From the NCBI GenBank assembly GCA_947579665.1, contig OX388345.1, forward strand, positions 68,315,454 through 68,379,453: a DNA stretch of 64,000 nt, in the 5' to 3' direction. Made by a program: the position numbers and the translations under genes. How positions within the stretch are numbered: the stretch's first letter is position 1; each line of letters opens with the position of its first letter. Below are positions 21,451 to 33,630 of the stretch, piece by piece. The notes beneath the pieces are model-generated. The model did no database searches, was not told where the DNA came from, and was given only the letters and a program-made list of their open reading frames with translations. The DNA is from Sympetrum striolatum. Its lineage: Eukaryota; Arthropoda; Insecta; Odonata; Libellulidae.

Positions 21451-24345
21451 CTGTGCCACCACATAATTCTTGCCCCTTACACCTGCTTTCTGCGACATGT
21501 TTGGTTGAAGACAGAATAAAAAATAACGCAACCCGCTGAAGCTTCGTTCTTATAAGAGGCGAGCAAATGCATTTCAACCTAATTCTAGAGCGGTTAAGCC
21601 GTAAAATTAATCCTGAGGAGAGGACACCGTGTACCGTGTGCATTTTTTCTAGGAGCTCGAAGAAAGGATACAAGACAACGAGAGTAGAGTAGATAGAGTA
21701 TTATAAAGTTCAATTTCCTAAGGGGTTATATCACTAAAAAATCTCCCTCAAGCACTAAACCCCTAAGCGCTCTGTTCGAACGAAAATATGGTTTGCGGGA
21801 ATCATCAGTCCGTTTTTCCCCAGGGCGAGGAGGCGTTCACGCAAGACAATAAACAATCACGGATGCGCTGGAAAAAGGAAATTAAGATTGCGGTCGATGA
21901 GAAGCGTACAGTCAGTGCTAAAAAAAGAGTAACACTATGACATAAATCAGAAACCTTTTGTATTGATTACTATTATAAGAATTTACTTACAACTTTCAGT
22001 CGGACAAGGATATCATATCATTCCAATAAATGAAAACATCACAAAAAATTAAAACAAAATAAAATACAAAATAGAATGTTTATAGATTTCTGTGTCCAAT
22101 TTTGTTAGTTCTGCTCAAGAATTATTTTATCATTTTTTAGCAGAGCTAACCTATACTATACCCATAATCAAATACACTAGCAATATGTGTAATGGATTTA
22201 TAGTTTAAAAATCTTTCATGCCTTAGGTGAGTCAGAGACGACTACTTCCATCAGTCGCTGCTATATTTCGAATGTGATATATTAATATTTTTAGTTTTAT
22301 GTTTATGAAACATTATAAATATTAAATTTAAAATTATTTTGCTACAAATTAATAATTTTCCTTATTTTTAATTTAATTTAATTGTTGTTTTATTTATTAG
22401 AAGATACGTGGATGATAATTGTACAGCTTAAAGGCAAATTTTAATCGAAGAGAAGCTTACTATACGAAATAAATTAAACATTCCCTGTAAAAATGTATCT
22501 TGATCCACATATTTACATTTTTACCTTAAAAATGAGAGATAGAACAGAAAAAATAGATCACTTATGCAAGTTTCATTGTAATTTTATCCTGCATTTAATA
22601 AATTACGACACATAAAATTTTACTGCTTTCATGAAATATAGCGGCTACTATGGCTAGGGCATATTCTCAGGTAACGCCGTTTTGTCAACAGAGATTAAAA
22701 AAATGTTTTTAAATATTTAATCTCACACAAGCAACGTTTGTGTTAAAAAATACAGCTTTTTCTGAAAGCATTAATTTTGAAAATCGCCATGGTTGCTATA
22801 AAAAATAAAAGTGAAATGACTACTAAACTTTAGCAACTCCTAGACGTCACATCCTCAATTCTCCTGGCTTTCCCTTGCATGCTAAAAATCTAGAAAGTGA
22901 CACGTGTCATCAAATTAGAGGAAAAATGTGACAAGAAGAATATCATATTCTCGCGTGCCATTTGAGAAATGGTGCTATTTCCACGAAATTTGGGTTAGAA
23001 TATTTATTTAAATACAGGGCGGCGCCGAGACCGTGTTATTTTAGCGAGAGTAGATAAGGGTTATGAAAATGGGAGTCTTTCGTGAAATGAAATGGCACCG
23101 GAAAACAAAATACAACTCAGAATGCGGTGATATAAAGGAGAAACACTTTTCCTCACATAAGGTCCTTGATTTAGATTGTAGTGATGAATATCACGATTTG
23201 AAAAACCTCAAATAAAAATATGATACAACAATAATACATTTAAAAATACATTTCCTAATAAACTGGAAAAGTTAAACTTTATAAAAATAATATCGCAATG
23301 CCCATGAGATATAAGGTGTATTATCGTAAACGATGTTTCTTAAATCTTCATTATTATTCAAAATTTTACACGATAACGATAGAAAAACATATGCTCCTCT
23401 TTCATTCTGTACAGAATGGAAAAAACATATCCGACCCCGAAAACTTCCTTCGCTCGTTTTTAAACCATTATAAATTTTTCTGATAGTCAAAATATCATAT
23501 ACAGTGAAATAACTGATATACAGTAAGAGAATATACGTATGGCATCAAGATTTACTACCATAAGAAATGTATAATGAGTAATACCATAAGGTTTTAATAC
23601 TAAAACCGATGATGAAAAAGCGAGTGTTACATGAAGTATCAAATGTGTAAACGCCGAAAAACTACATCACCAAAGGAACATCGAATAGAAAGAGCTTGAT
23701 ATTCATCGTGTTACCCTTAAAACAGGCTCCTGGGAGTGTCACCTTGTCGACTCACCTATCTTGTGCACTTGTATACTGGTATTCGAGTAAAAAAGCCTAC
23801 TTGTACTGTAATAACCAGACTTTCGCTTCTTAGACGCTACCTCTGAATTATGCGGTTCTTGGTTTCTACTCTTTCGTTTTATCTTTCCCTTACAGCAAAT
23901 GAAAGTTCAACAGAATGTATTGAAAAAATCTTCCGGATATTTAAAAAATAGACTCTGATGATAAACAATCTTAAAGACCAAATTTCCAGTACTTTTTAAA
24001 ACTCTTGGTCCCAACTTTATGAAATGTAATGATTCAGTTACCCTTATTCAAAATTTAATTTAGTTTTATGGTTACAATATAATCTAATGCAAAACTCATT
24101 GCACTAGAATCCAAAATTATTCTTCGATTTACGAGAATCCAAAATATGCGATTTGCATAATTTCCATATATTATTATTGTAAAAAATGCTACAAGTGGAC
24201 TAATCGTCCGGTGGTAACACATATACATATACTTATTTTACACATATTATTATAAATCCCATCTAAATATTTGAATTACAAAAAATATATATTGATTCAC
24301 TGCACATGTACTAGTAAACGTCAAGCTCACTCATCCTTAATAGTT
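21451..24345. other. AT-rich non-coding stretch
   Basis: No gene recognised. A perfect 12-bp palindrome tgacacgtgtca with an E-box core is at 22898-22909. Other open frames here are under 75 codons and resemble nothing known. Confidence 0.5.
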
Positions 24346-24920
24346 TTACCCAATCTTTTTACAAATTCCATATCCATCCATCCATATACAAATATGATTT
24401 TTTGGGAAGGGCTCCATGACTCCTGAAGGCAAATCATTCCAATCCTTAACAGCACGATTTAGAAAAGAGAATTTACTGATGTTTGTTCGCTGTTTTATTA
24501 ATTTAACTTTATATCTATGGTATTTTCTTCCGTGAAATTTTGCCATAGAGACTTTGTTTGACAATTCCTCAAACGATTTAACTCCTGTGTATACTTTAAA
24601 AAATATAGCTAGCCTTTTCTTGAATCTCCGCTCCTCTAAACTTTCCCAACCTATTTCTTTTAACATCTGAGTAACGCTATCAAGCCTTGAATATCATGTA
24701 TCTTCTTGGTGTTACTTTATAAAGGAATATTTATTTGTGGGTTTGAGGATATATAGGTAGACATAAGTAGTCTTGAAAGTTTCAAACCCAACAAAGATAA
24801 AATAATAATTTTTTTTAAATTTATTTTTATATGATTATCGAGCAATAATTTCGAATTCAAAATGGCCTCAATATTGGTCAGTGTCTTACAAAAGATGCGC
24901 AAAACGCTTTCAAAAACCAA
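24346..24920 (-). pseudogene. CR1/jockey-like LINE reverse transcriptase, C-terminal fragment
   Basis: On the minus strand a first frame (24920 to 24717) reads LNSKLLLDNHI, LKKIIILSLLGL and LMSTYISSNPQI, the layout of the RT thumb region after the palm (the L-G-V-x-i-D-x-k-L-x-w-x-x-H-i type segment). After frame changes near 24690-24720, with PRRYM and SRLDSVTQ in different frames, the second frame (24666 to 24346) gives MLKEIGWESLEERR, NISKFSFLNRAVKDWNDLPSGV and a PF box. That is the classic C-terminal end of CR1/jockey-group LINE proteins. The copy lacks the endonuclease and palm and is frameshifted, so it is a 5'-truncated pseudogene. The 3' UTR probably lies to its left but is not recognisable. 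Confidence 0.75.
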
Positions 24921-26369
24921 AACTTTTCAGACTGTCAACACACCCACAAAGACGCAAATACGTTAATCGATACTAATAAAGTTGAAGAATGCTGCGTTAA
25001 AATAGACGGAGATCACGTGAAAGTCACGTAATTAGAGGACAGGAGGAAAGGAAGGTGAGAGGATTAAGGTCGCTGCAGAGAGCACGCCAGAGAGTCACAG
25101 CTAAGTGATCTTCCGTGACACATGTGCGTGGCAGAGAGAGAGCTAAGTAACTTCATACGGCATCAAAGGGGATGAAGTCGCTCCGTAATTATGAATAATT
25201 TATATAGTATAAGTGCAGCGTGGAAATTTTATCTGGCAAACATGATGGATTTTAAAAGGATTTGACGAGAGCGAATTTAACGAAATCAGCCGAAGAATTT
25301 ATGATTGGGTTGGCACTCTAGACGTAATGCCGCTGAAAAATTATATTGCCCTCTCTTTGGTTTTTGATGAAGCGGGAGACTCATTTCGAAATTTTCCTCC
25401 TCCAGAAATACACGCGAAATTTTCACATCGTTTGCCTCTCCTACGGTCCATTAAAATGAAAAATTATTAAACTCAGTATTCAGCTACGTGTTCCAGTGGT
25501 ATTTGAGTAATTTCAAAGCAATATTTCCCCACTGCAGTTTGTAGAAGGTGATCTGTAGAGCTACATTTATATTATGAAATAATGACGAGAATCTTACTTG
25601 AAACGATGTTACAAACGATTAAACTAAATTGCCTCTAAGTAAATAAATTTTTTCAAGCGTAACCTGGCGGAACATCATATTAAAAATTTTTAATGATAAA
25701 GTCAAATATATAACTAGTACGAATTCTAGAAATAGTAGTGGAATTTATGCAACTTATATCTTTTGACTTCGTCATTAACAGTTTTTGGTCTTTAAGTATT
25801 TCTTGAGGTGTGCTTGAGACTAATAAATCTCTTTTACCATCTAGCCTAACGTCAAAGATACTAATTAATACATATATAATGAATAGGTGAATAGAAAAAA
25901 ATAGGAAATTATTAGAAGGAAAGTATTTAAAGAATATTATGTATTATCTTAGGAAAAAAGAGTCACAGTAGGAAAACACCCACAAAAAAAGGGGGTGGAA
26001 AAAAGCTGCACAAAACTCCGGAATGAAAATTGTTTCGAAAGATTTAACTAACTAGTACAGAGCCACAGCTGTAAAAATATTTTTCTGTTTTCACCGGGAA
26101 TTTTTATGTTTTTCAATGCATTTCTGTTACACCATCAGTAAGCCATTGCATTGAATTGAAGTTTGCCCTAAAATTAGTCGCTCCAATATTGTATGACCCT
26201 ATTAATATCAATTCATTTTCACTCCACCCCAATATTTTATAACTCATGGATGATAAGGCCAAAATTCATTAACTCTTTCGTTCCACACTATTAAACTTCG
26301 ATAGATTTCAATCTCTCTCATTTTCACCTCTCACGATGATCACGCCTCTTGAAATTATCCTTCCCTTAT
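24921..26369. other. AT-rich non-coding stretch
   Basis: No gene seen. About 25010-25160 is a little GC-richer and contains TCACGTGA and repeated gagagag. Confidence 0.45.
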
Positions 26370-27060
26370 TCTTCGCCATCGCGGAAATAGGCCCTAGCCT
26401 ACTTCATTTCCTCCCTGAGACAACGGCCCATTTTATCTTTCGATTCTCATTCCCGCGGACGACTTCGTTTCCTGGAAGCGATAACCAGCTTCATAACTCC
26501 CGCGAGCACCTCCACCCCCACGAAGAACAGAGTATTCATCCACACATATTTATCTACAGCATAAGTCACGGTTTGGGCGCGAGCCAGGAGACCAGGGGAA
26601 AAATGGAATGGGAAAACATTTCGGGATACAATTTCCTGCATAAATTACCTTTAATTTAAATTGGGGAACGTTAAGTAGCTCTTTCGGGGTTGCTGTTTGG
26701 GACTTCGTGGCCGGAGGGGCCCCGGAGTTCTTGCCCAGACAGCGCATCTTGTCGACCGTAAATTCACTCACTCCAAGAGGTGTAAATTTAACGAATTTTC
26801 CGTAATTTATTTCGAGTGTATCTTCCCCTGGTTCGAGGAGAACGCCGTTTCGTAGGTCGCGAAGTCACTTGTTTACAAATTGCGGCGACTATATTTGACC
26901 GCGGAGTCGTCTTAATTGCATTCTTTTTCGCTGGCGTCACGAGGAGCGATTGCGGGACTTCAGTTCTTGTTTCTTATTTTTACTTCGGCCGGGAAGGCCT
27001 TCTTGAGATTCGCGTCCCTTGCCTTCGGACCCATTTCGCTTGAAGGGGACAGTAACCTGA
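26370..27060. other. GC/CpG-richer island
   Basis: About 690 bp with clearly more G+C and CpG than the flanks (gcgcgagcc, gaccgcgg, cgccgtttcg, gtcgcgaag). Short open frames exist on both strands (up to 107 aa) but none carries a recognisable domain or convincing splice borders. It is a candidate regulatory island. Confidence 0.35.
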
Positions 27061-28240
27061 TCGATAGTTATGGAAATTTGCATTTGAAGTACCTCCATGA
27101 CGGTCCTTCTCTAATGTTTTCCAGGCTTTCAAATTACTTGATCTCTCGTAAGTTCGCAATTACGGTGAAGTTTGGTTTGTAATTAGATGAAATCACTTCA
27201 CAAATACAGTTTTACTGTAATAAGTTTTTCATGAAATAACTGACCCTTAAAATTATTCAATACTAAAAAAGAAATAGAATCAAATGAAAAGTCTTTCCAT
27301 TCTCTTTCTACTTATTGAGAACGTAAATCAGTTTATAAGGTCTATATGTCCACGCGGAAGAGATTCTATTTGGAAAATCAATGAATAACAGCTGTATGCA
27401 TTTCATTTTGTCGTCGAATATCATATCGAATAAGAACACACTTCTAAACATAAATGCTGCAATTTATGATAGCCACGAAGCATCTGCAAATCAGCAAGAT
27501 AATCTATGAAATTTACATATTTTCCAATCAAAATTTTAATTAAATTATGCTTACAAATATCGCCAATAATAGCTGGTTTCATAAAGTGGTCGTAATTATC
27601 TGGGGAATAATTTAAGTATTAAAGATATAATCAATAATATATGACCGTACTTCATGAAACGACATACTGAAATAAAGAAAAAGCAATTTGTGATTTCCAC
27701 AATATGTTACTTAGACTACTGGTTACTTAGACTACCATCAGCATGCCACAAACACAGAATATGCAGCACTAAAATACCTAGTTTTTGAGTTCTCATTCTG
27801 TATCTGTGATCAAGCATTTAAGTCTTTAAATTTTACTTATTTTATCTTTACATCTTTAGAATAATCTTGTTTGCAATAATCATCTCAACAGAAAACTTAA
27901 TATGTTGAAGGCCTTGAAGAACGCAATTAAATGTCAAAGGCTTTGGTACAAATTTAATTTAAATAAGTCCATATCACTATTTTTCCTTAAAATAAACTTT
28001 GGTTAATTAATTAAATAATTAAAAGAATTTTAATTAAATTTTTTGTCTAAATTCGAACATTTCAATTTGTGAAAATCACATACATCAAGCAACTTAGCTA
28101 CTCGCTTGATATCGCGTGATTCAGTATGACTTAATATGATGGGTAAAAATCGATCCTAGAATGCAATTTCTGAAATTGACTCCTGTATCGTGATTAATTA
28201 AAAGTGCCAGACTTTTCCAAAGTACCTCCGTATAACTGGC
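27061..28240. other. AT-rich non-coding stretch
   Basis: Nothing recognised beyond a weak acceptor/donor pair around a 23-nt interval (27125-27147), which I do not call. Confidence 0.5.
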
Positions 28241-29180
28241 GAAGTATTTCCTCTGAAATCTAAAGTTCGGAGTGAAAGTTCCCCGACCTCTTACCGAAAC
28301 CTCAGTTTTCGAACGCCATGAATATTCAGCGTAGAGACTCACTGTTTTATGCATTCTTCAATTTTCGTGAAACGCTTAAATTGTTTTACAATCCCCCAGT
28401 CATTATTCGGAAAAGTATATCTCGTATTTTCGTTCCTGAGGCCAAACCTCTAGAGAGAGTTCTGCTTCGCGAAGATCCCTCAGGGATATGAATAACTACC
28501 GAATCTATACCCACGAATGCACTCAACCGAGAAATTCATTCGAGAAAATTTTTCGCGAGCTCTTTGATTCGCTCCCATTCCAGGTAAGTAATAACGAGGA
28601 TGTCCATAGCATGCATAATTAACGCGATCCCGTTTAACCGTGGATGGTTTCGAACAATTCCGCTCGGAAAGCAGACTTTCCTATGGCAACAACTCCTTTC
28701 GAGACTACCGTGTGCTCCGATTCTCTATTTTTGGTCACCAGGCTCTTCCGCGAACCCCCCCGACGAGTATAAACAAAAGGAGGGGATGTCTCAAGGCTTC
28801 TGTTTGGGACCGCTCAACCTTCGAGAACGTCGTTCTTGAATATTTCGTCTCGTCACGCTGTAAATAGTATCGCAGTGAGTGGCATCCCTTTGTCGCTCCC
28901 TCATCGCCGTCTCTAAATAAGTTCCTCGGCGGTCGGAGAGGTGTTCGCATGCCGATGGAATGTTCGGAGTGACATCACGTCGGACGTTACGTGTCGGATA
29001 TGTATCACATGAGTTAATTGCGGTGGGTTCGGTTATCGATTTGAAAGGGGTTGCAGCGTTACTTAAGAGAAACTGGTGCTGAAGGTCGATAACCTTCATT
29101 GCAATATGGATGCGATCTCGAGTCGGAGGTGCTTTATTATTTGCGTGGAGTCAAGCAGGTACAACGACCGCTACTGTGGT
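28241..29180. other. GC/CpG-richer island
   Basis: A long CpG-rich block (tcgcgag, cgctcgg, cgacgag, tcggacgttacgtgtcgg). It contains the candidate exon/ratchet site at 28488-28589 and a short hairpin gaaggt/accttc at about 29080. No known protein domain was identified on either strand. Confidence 0.35.
28488..28583 (+). other. Candidate 5' coding exon or recursive-splice (ratchet) site
   Basis: An ATG at 28488 opens 32 codons without a stop and ends exactly at CAG|GTAAGT (junction 28583/28584), a perfect donor. The frame is open upstream back to about 28439. The peptide matches no family I know. The bases before the junction (tttgattcgctcccattccag) are also pyrimidine-rich like an acceptor. 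An acceptor joined directly to GTAAGT is the form of a zero-length ratchet exon used to remove very long introns in insects. I cannot choose between the two, and chance is possible. Confidence 0.25.
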
Positions 29181-29607
29181 ACGCGGTGAACCTGTTGAAA
29201 TTTGAATGAATCGAGATGATTCGTGACTGAGATGTAGTTCAAGTGAGTATTGCCAAACGCTTTTCCTGAACATTTTCCCATTAACTTGGAGATTGGTTCG
29301 TAAAACGATTACAGTTATTAGCATAATATAGGTTAGGGTATAGGCAATTCAAGTTTAGCAATTCAAATAAACTCATTTCTTTCTTTTACGATAGGAAATA
29401 CTCTTAAAAAGATAATTCAAGTATATAATGTCCCGAATATTATGAAAACAACACTCTAAACTATACTTAGAAATTATACCAGTTATACGACTTATGAATT
29501 CATAATTTCAATTCAGAATTCTGATTTTACATTGAGTTAATTTTATTAATCTGTGCTTCTAATCTTTGTTTTAATATGGGAACTCCCTATATGTATATCT
29601 GGTTTTT
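29181..29607. other. AT-rich non-coding stretch
   Basis: Nothing recognised. Confidence 0.5.
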
Positions 29608-29850
29608 CCTGGATGAGTTTATAAATCTTTTTTGCCATCATAGCTTTATTATAAGAATCAAATGTAACATGTTGAATCGATTTTATATACAATAAACTCG
29701 TATAATTAAATTCATAATGATGTTTCATGTGTACCTGGATGAGTTTATAAATCTTTTTGCCATCATATTTATATTATAAGAATCAAATGTAACATATTGA
29801 ATCGATTTCATATGCAATAGACTCGTGTAATTAAATTCATAATGATTTTT
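29608..29850 (+). repeat. Tandem duplication, period 126 bp
   Basis: cctggatgagtttataaatc at 29608 recurs at 29734. The two units remain very similar (ttgccatcata, attataagaatcaaatgtaa, ttgaatcgatt, taattaaattcataatgat), differing by a modest number of substitutions and small indels. This is the best-preserved, hence probably youngest, of the local duplications. A minus-strand 60-codon frame covers one copy but is broken in the other. Confidence 0.85.
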
Positions 29851-30439
29851 TCTGATTGTAATAAGAGGGTGATATATTTAATTTATATTTTTCCCCTAAA
29901 AGAGATGACTTAATAATCGATAAAAAGTGAAAGTTAGACAAAGAGTAAATGAAATGTATAAGAATGAAGTGGAATAGAAAATTGAGCTTCTTACGCTACA
30001 CATAGAAATCATCTTGCATGATATTTACACGACTTGGTTATTCCTTCATTGTCTTGATCTATTTCATTATCTTAACCCATTTAATTTCCAGTTGATTAAG
30101 ATAATTAAGTATTTGATTTGCTAATCATCCGAAAACACATATTTCAGATGATTTTCTTACAACGCATGAAATTCATTCCCATTAAGAGCGTTATTGGTAT
30201 TCACATTCTTTTACGGCCATAATTAGTTATAATCCAATAGGTATTATGTATCATGCTAATCATATTCTTCTAAACAAATAAAATATGTTAGATTCACAAT
30301 CATTACTAAGTATTTGAGGAACGCAGGCAAACATCCAGCAACTGTATACATTCCTTCTTTTCTTATATGAACTCGGCGATAAAGTATAAAGTAATATTTT
30401 AATTCCAATCTCGACCTTTTACTTCACTGCAAACTTCCT
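29851..30439. other. AT-rich non-coding stretch
   Basis: Nothing recognised. Confidence 0.5.
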
Positions 30440-30970
30440 CTCAACTTACGCACTCTTTCCCCTCTAAATGCCTTTTGTCTTCCCTAACCACCACTTCACC
30501 TTATTCCTTTCACTCCCTGATGACTTTCGCCCCCTCATCAATTTCTCTTTCTTCTCGCACAGCTTTTCTCCATTCATTTCCGCTTCCTCCCGCCGTCTGA
30601 ATACATTTGGCTGCCGTGAGACCGCCACGCCCGCATAAATATTAAAACTTGTTTCAGTACCCGTGTTATCTCCCTTTATTTTACCCGTGTTCAATTAGCA
30701 TAGCATGAAATATTGCCGCTATCCTGCGTCAAAAATGTGAAGAGGCTCCGCATTGGAGGAACTCCGCGGTTTCCATTGGCCAGTGCATCCGATGAAATCG
30801 GTCACGTGACCCGGGAAAGGGAATCGAAATTTCTTTCTGCTTCTTCTCCCGCGGTTTAGAGGAAAAAGGAAGGGTGCGAGAGAATGGAGAGAGGGAAGAA
30901 TTATTCGATTCCACCTTCAGTTTCGAGGGGCGACGGAAAGAGGCAGGATGTAAAATAATGGCTATAACGG
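30440..30970. promoter_or_regulatory. GC-richer island with a perfect CLEAR-type E-box palindrome
   Basis: Pyrimidine-rich at 30440-30600, then CpG-containing (ccgccgtctg, accgccacgcccg). At 30800-30811 is GGTCACGTGACC, a perfect 12-bp palindrome that contains GTCACGTGAC, the consensus of the CLEAR element bound by MITF/TFEB-type bHLH-Zip factors. Island plus motif suggests regulatory DNA; this is inference. Confidence 0.3.
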
Positions 30971-33359
30971 TTGGAAAAATATGGTATGGTGTCAAAAAAA
31001 TGAATGCATTACTGCGGTAATAGAAATAGCTAATAAAAATGTGTCATGACATATTCGTTTAATACCTGGGAAAAATTCCAAAGGAAATGAGAAACAAAGA
31101 AGAAATACATCACTCCTTTTCACTTCTGGAAGACGTAACAAGAATTTAAAGAGCAAAATAAGTTAGAAATGGAATACTGTAAGAAAATACGATGCTAGGA
31201 AAAGTAATAAAGGCTGACAGTAAGGATAGTAATAAATTAAAGATAATTTCTTGGTAAGACATCGAAAACCACCAATTGAAATAATTTTAATTATTTATTT
31301 ATATTTTTATGTTCGCTTTAATCAGAGTATTTAACCCGATTTACGAATAAAAGGGAAATAAAACAGTACAAATGAGAAACGCATTTTGTGGTATAGATGA
31401 CTTTCGTTTAATATTTCAAATTCCATAATTTATATTAAGTTTTTCAGTTGTTGAGTTTTTTTAACGTTCCACTCATAAAAAAATTCAAAAAAATCCTAAG
31501 CAATGAGTTAAAACTAATAATGTCTCATTATTTCTTTAAATAGTGGACAATTGAAATCATTGTCAGTTTTGTTCAGTTGACAATCACTAATTCGCAAAGG
31601 TTTGAAAGCTAAAATTTATGCTAATTAAATTGCTGTTAGCCTTCTATTTTCCGTCCGTAAATGATGTCTTAAGAACTTACTCAGAATGCGGCCACTATGG
31701 CGAAATCTATCAAAACATAAATTGATACCAACTACTATGGACTTATTGAGGCATTTTGCGTTTCGTTTTATCTTTTGCGGGAACAGATTCTCAAAGGAAT
31801 TTAGGGCATGCCGATATTCGAAAAGGAAATCTTCCAGAAATTTTACGAGGAAGGGCACGAACGTAAACAAAAGAAAAAGAAGAAAAATTCCGAAGGTGTT
31901 TACGCAAATTTTGAAAAAGCGACAAGAAAGAGGATGGATGAGAAACAGGCCTAGGATTCATTCCTAAATTTAGCTTAAAATCCACCCGATATTTGAATCT
32001 CTGTGATATAAATCATGGACAAATTCGTAAACGAAGATACAGATGAACATCCTGTATACAAACTACGATGGCTAAATCTTAATCTACTAAAAAATATGGT
32101 AAATATTTATTTTTATTTCTAATCAGGGAGCAAGTTGTGAGCAAAGAATCAGCTAAATAGAAAAAAAGTCAGTTTTTCACCTTAGTAGAACATAGGTGAT
32201 GACTGGACAGTTTTAAATGGAACTTGTGTTTTTACTATAGGGCAAGATTTTTTTAGGAAGAAGAACATAATAGGAATAGTAAAATAGAAAAATTGTTCCA
32301 GTGGGAGTGGTAAAGGTGCACGACTGTCCATATTTATAAACCCTCCGGAAATTGCTTGCTATGGCTATACATACTTTTTAGAGGAAACCCGATAATCACT
32401 AGTCCGTAGTGACGTAGATGACGTAATTTCTCTTTAGATAGCCTAAAGTATGCGTTGACCTAAGCCTTTTGCATCCACAGCTCAGTAAACGAAAGTTCCG
32501 CTCTGATTTAAACATCGTAAAAGAGACAAAGAAACTGAAGAAGAAAACTTTTATCATTTTTGCCTTCCCTGGATATAATAAAATATCTCGCAGTTGTAAC
32601 CATAGGATTCGAAGTAGAAGCTTTCGGAAACAGAAATCACGCTGTAAAAATGTAACTGAAGGCAAACAGTTGGAAGGTCATCCTTTCTTTTTACATCGCT
32701 CAAGTATATTTTTAATTGGACAAGTTATTTAATTCGTAAATCATGATGCTGATAGAGTTTGATTCAAGCTGAGTGCTATTTCCATAGATTAAATGATGCA
32801 CGACTTAAGGCATTAATATACTTATCATCTTTATTCACATAAAATTTGCTTAACCCCTTTCCCAATTGTAATCGTTTGTCCTCATTTAGACCAATATTAT
32901 TATTCAATACCTGCAGTAGTTACTACCCAACCTGACACCCGTATTGTATCCTTAAAATATCCGTAATATCCTGGAAACATCTGAGACATCCAATCCTAGG
33001 AAAACCCGTATCCTGGAAATTAAAAGCTATGAAGTAGTAATATAAACCGATTCGTTATTGATATATTTTAGAAATCGTTATTTTATTGTATTTTTTATCA
33101 TAAAAAGTTTTATTTTATATCGAATCAATATCGACTGTATCCTTTATCAATATAGTTTATCTTCCATGAAATTGACACTCATTAATTAAGTTTTAGATGT
33201 CAGCCGGTATCGATGTCATTCGGTCAGTACCTTCTATATTCCATCCATTTGATGCTGTTTAAAAAGATTCAGAGAGAAAAAGAAAGTTTGAAATTAAGAA
33301 ATTTACAATATTATAATAAGAATAAACAAGATAAGCGTACTGAAGCTTTAAAGTTCAGG
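30971..33359. other. AT-rich non-coding stretch
   Basis: No gene recognised. Short overlapping frames on both strands at 31625-31985 and 32399-32732 match nothing known. Confidence 0.5.
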
Positions 33360-33630
33360 AATGAATGTAGGAAATGAGAGCAAGGTTCTATAAGGAGAGA
33401 AAGAAAATGAAGAGGAAGAGTAGAAGATAATGGATGAAGAGGGAATGCGGTTGGGAAATGGGAGGAGGCATAAGGCTAGAAGGTTAGCATGATTAACGCG
33501 GAAAAAACAAAGAGGGGGAAGAAGAATGGGTATAATATGGGAGAAAGAACAATGAAAAAGGAGAGAGAGAAAGGAAACTGAGAAAAATGAAGGAGATAAA
33601 CGGAAAAAGAAGGGGGAGAGGGGAGAGTGC
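33360..33630 (+). repeat. Polypurine (GA-rich) tract
   Basis: About 270 bp that is overwhelmingly A and G on the plus strand (gaaagaaaatgaagagg, ggagagagagaaagg). It is not a simple microsatellite. Such tracts can form triplex or unusual DNA; no function is claimed. Confidence 0.6.

Noticed and set aside
27125..27147. 23-nt microexon between ttttccag and gtaagt
   Set aside because: Both sites are plausible but weak in context, and 23 nt gives no testable peptide.
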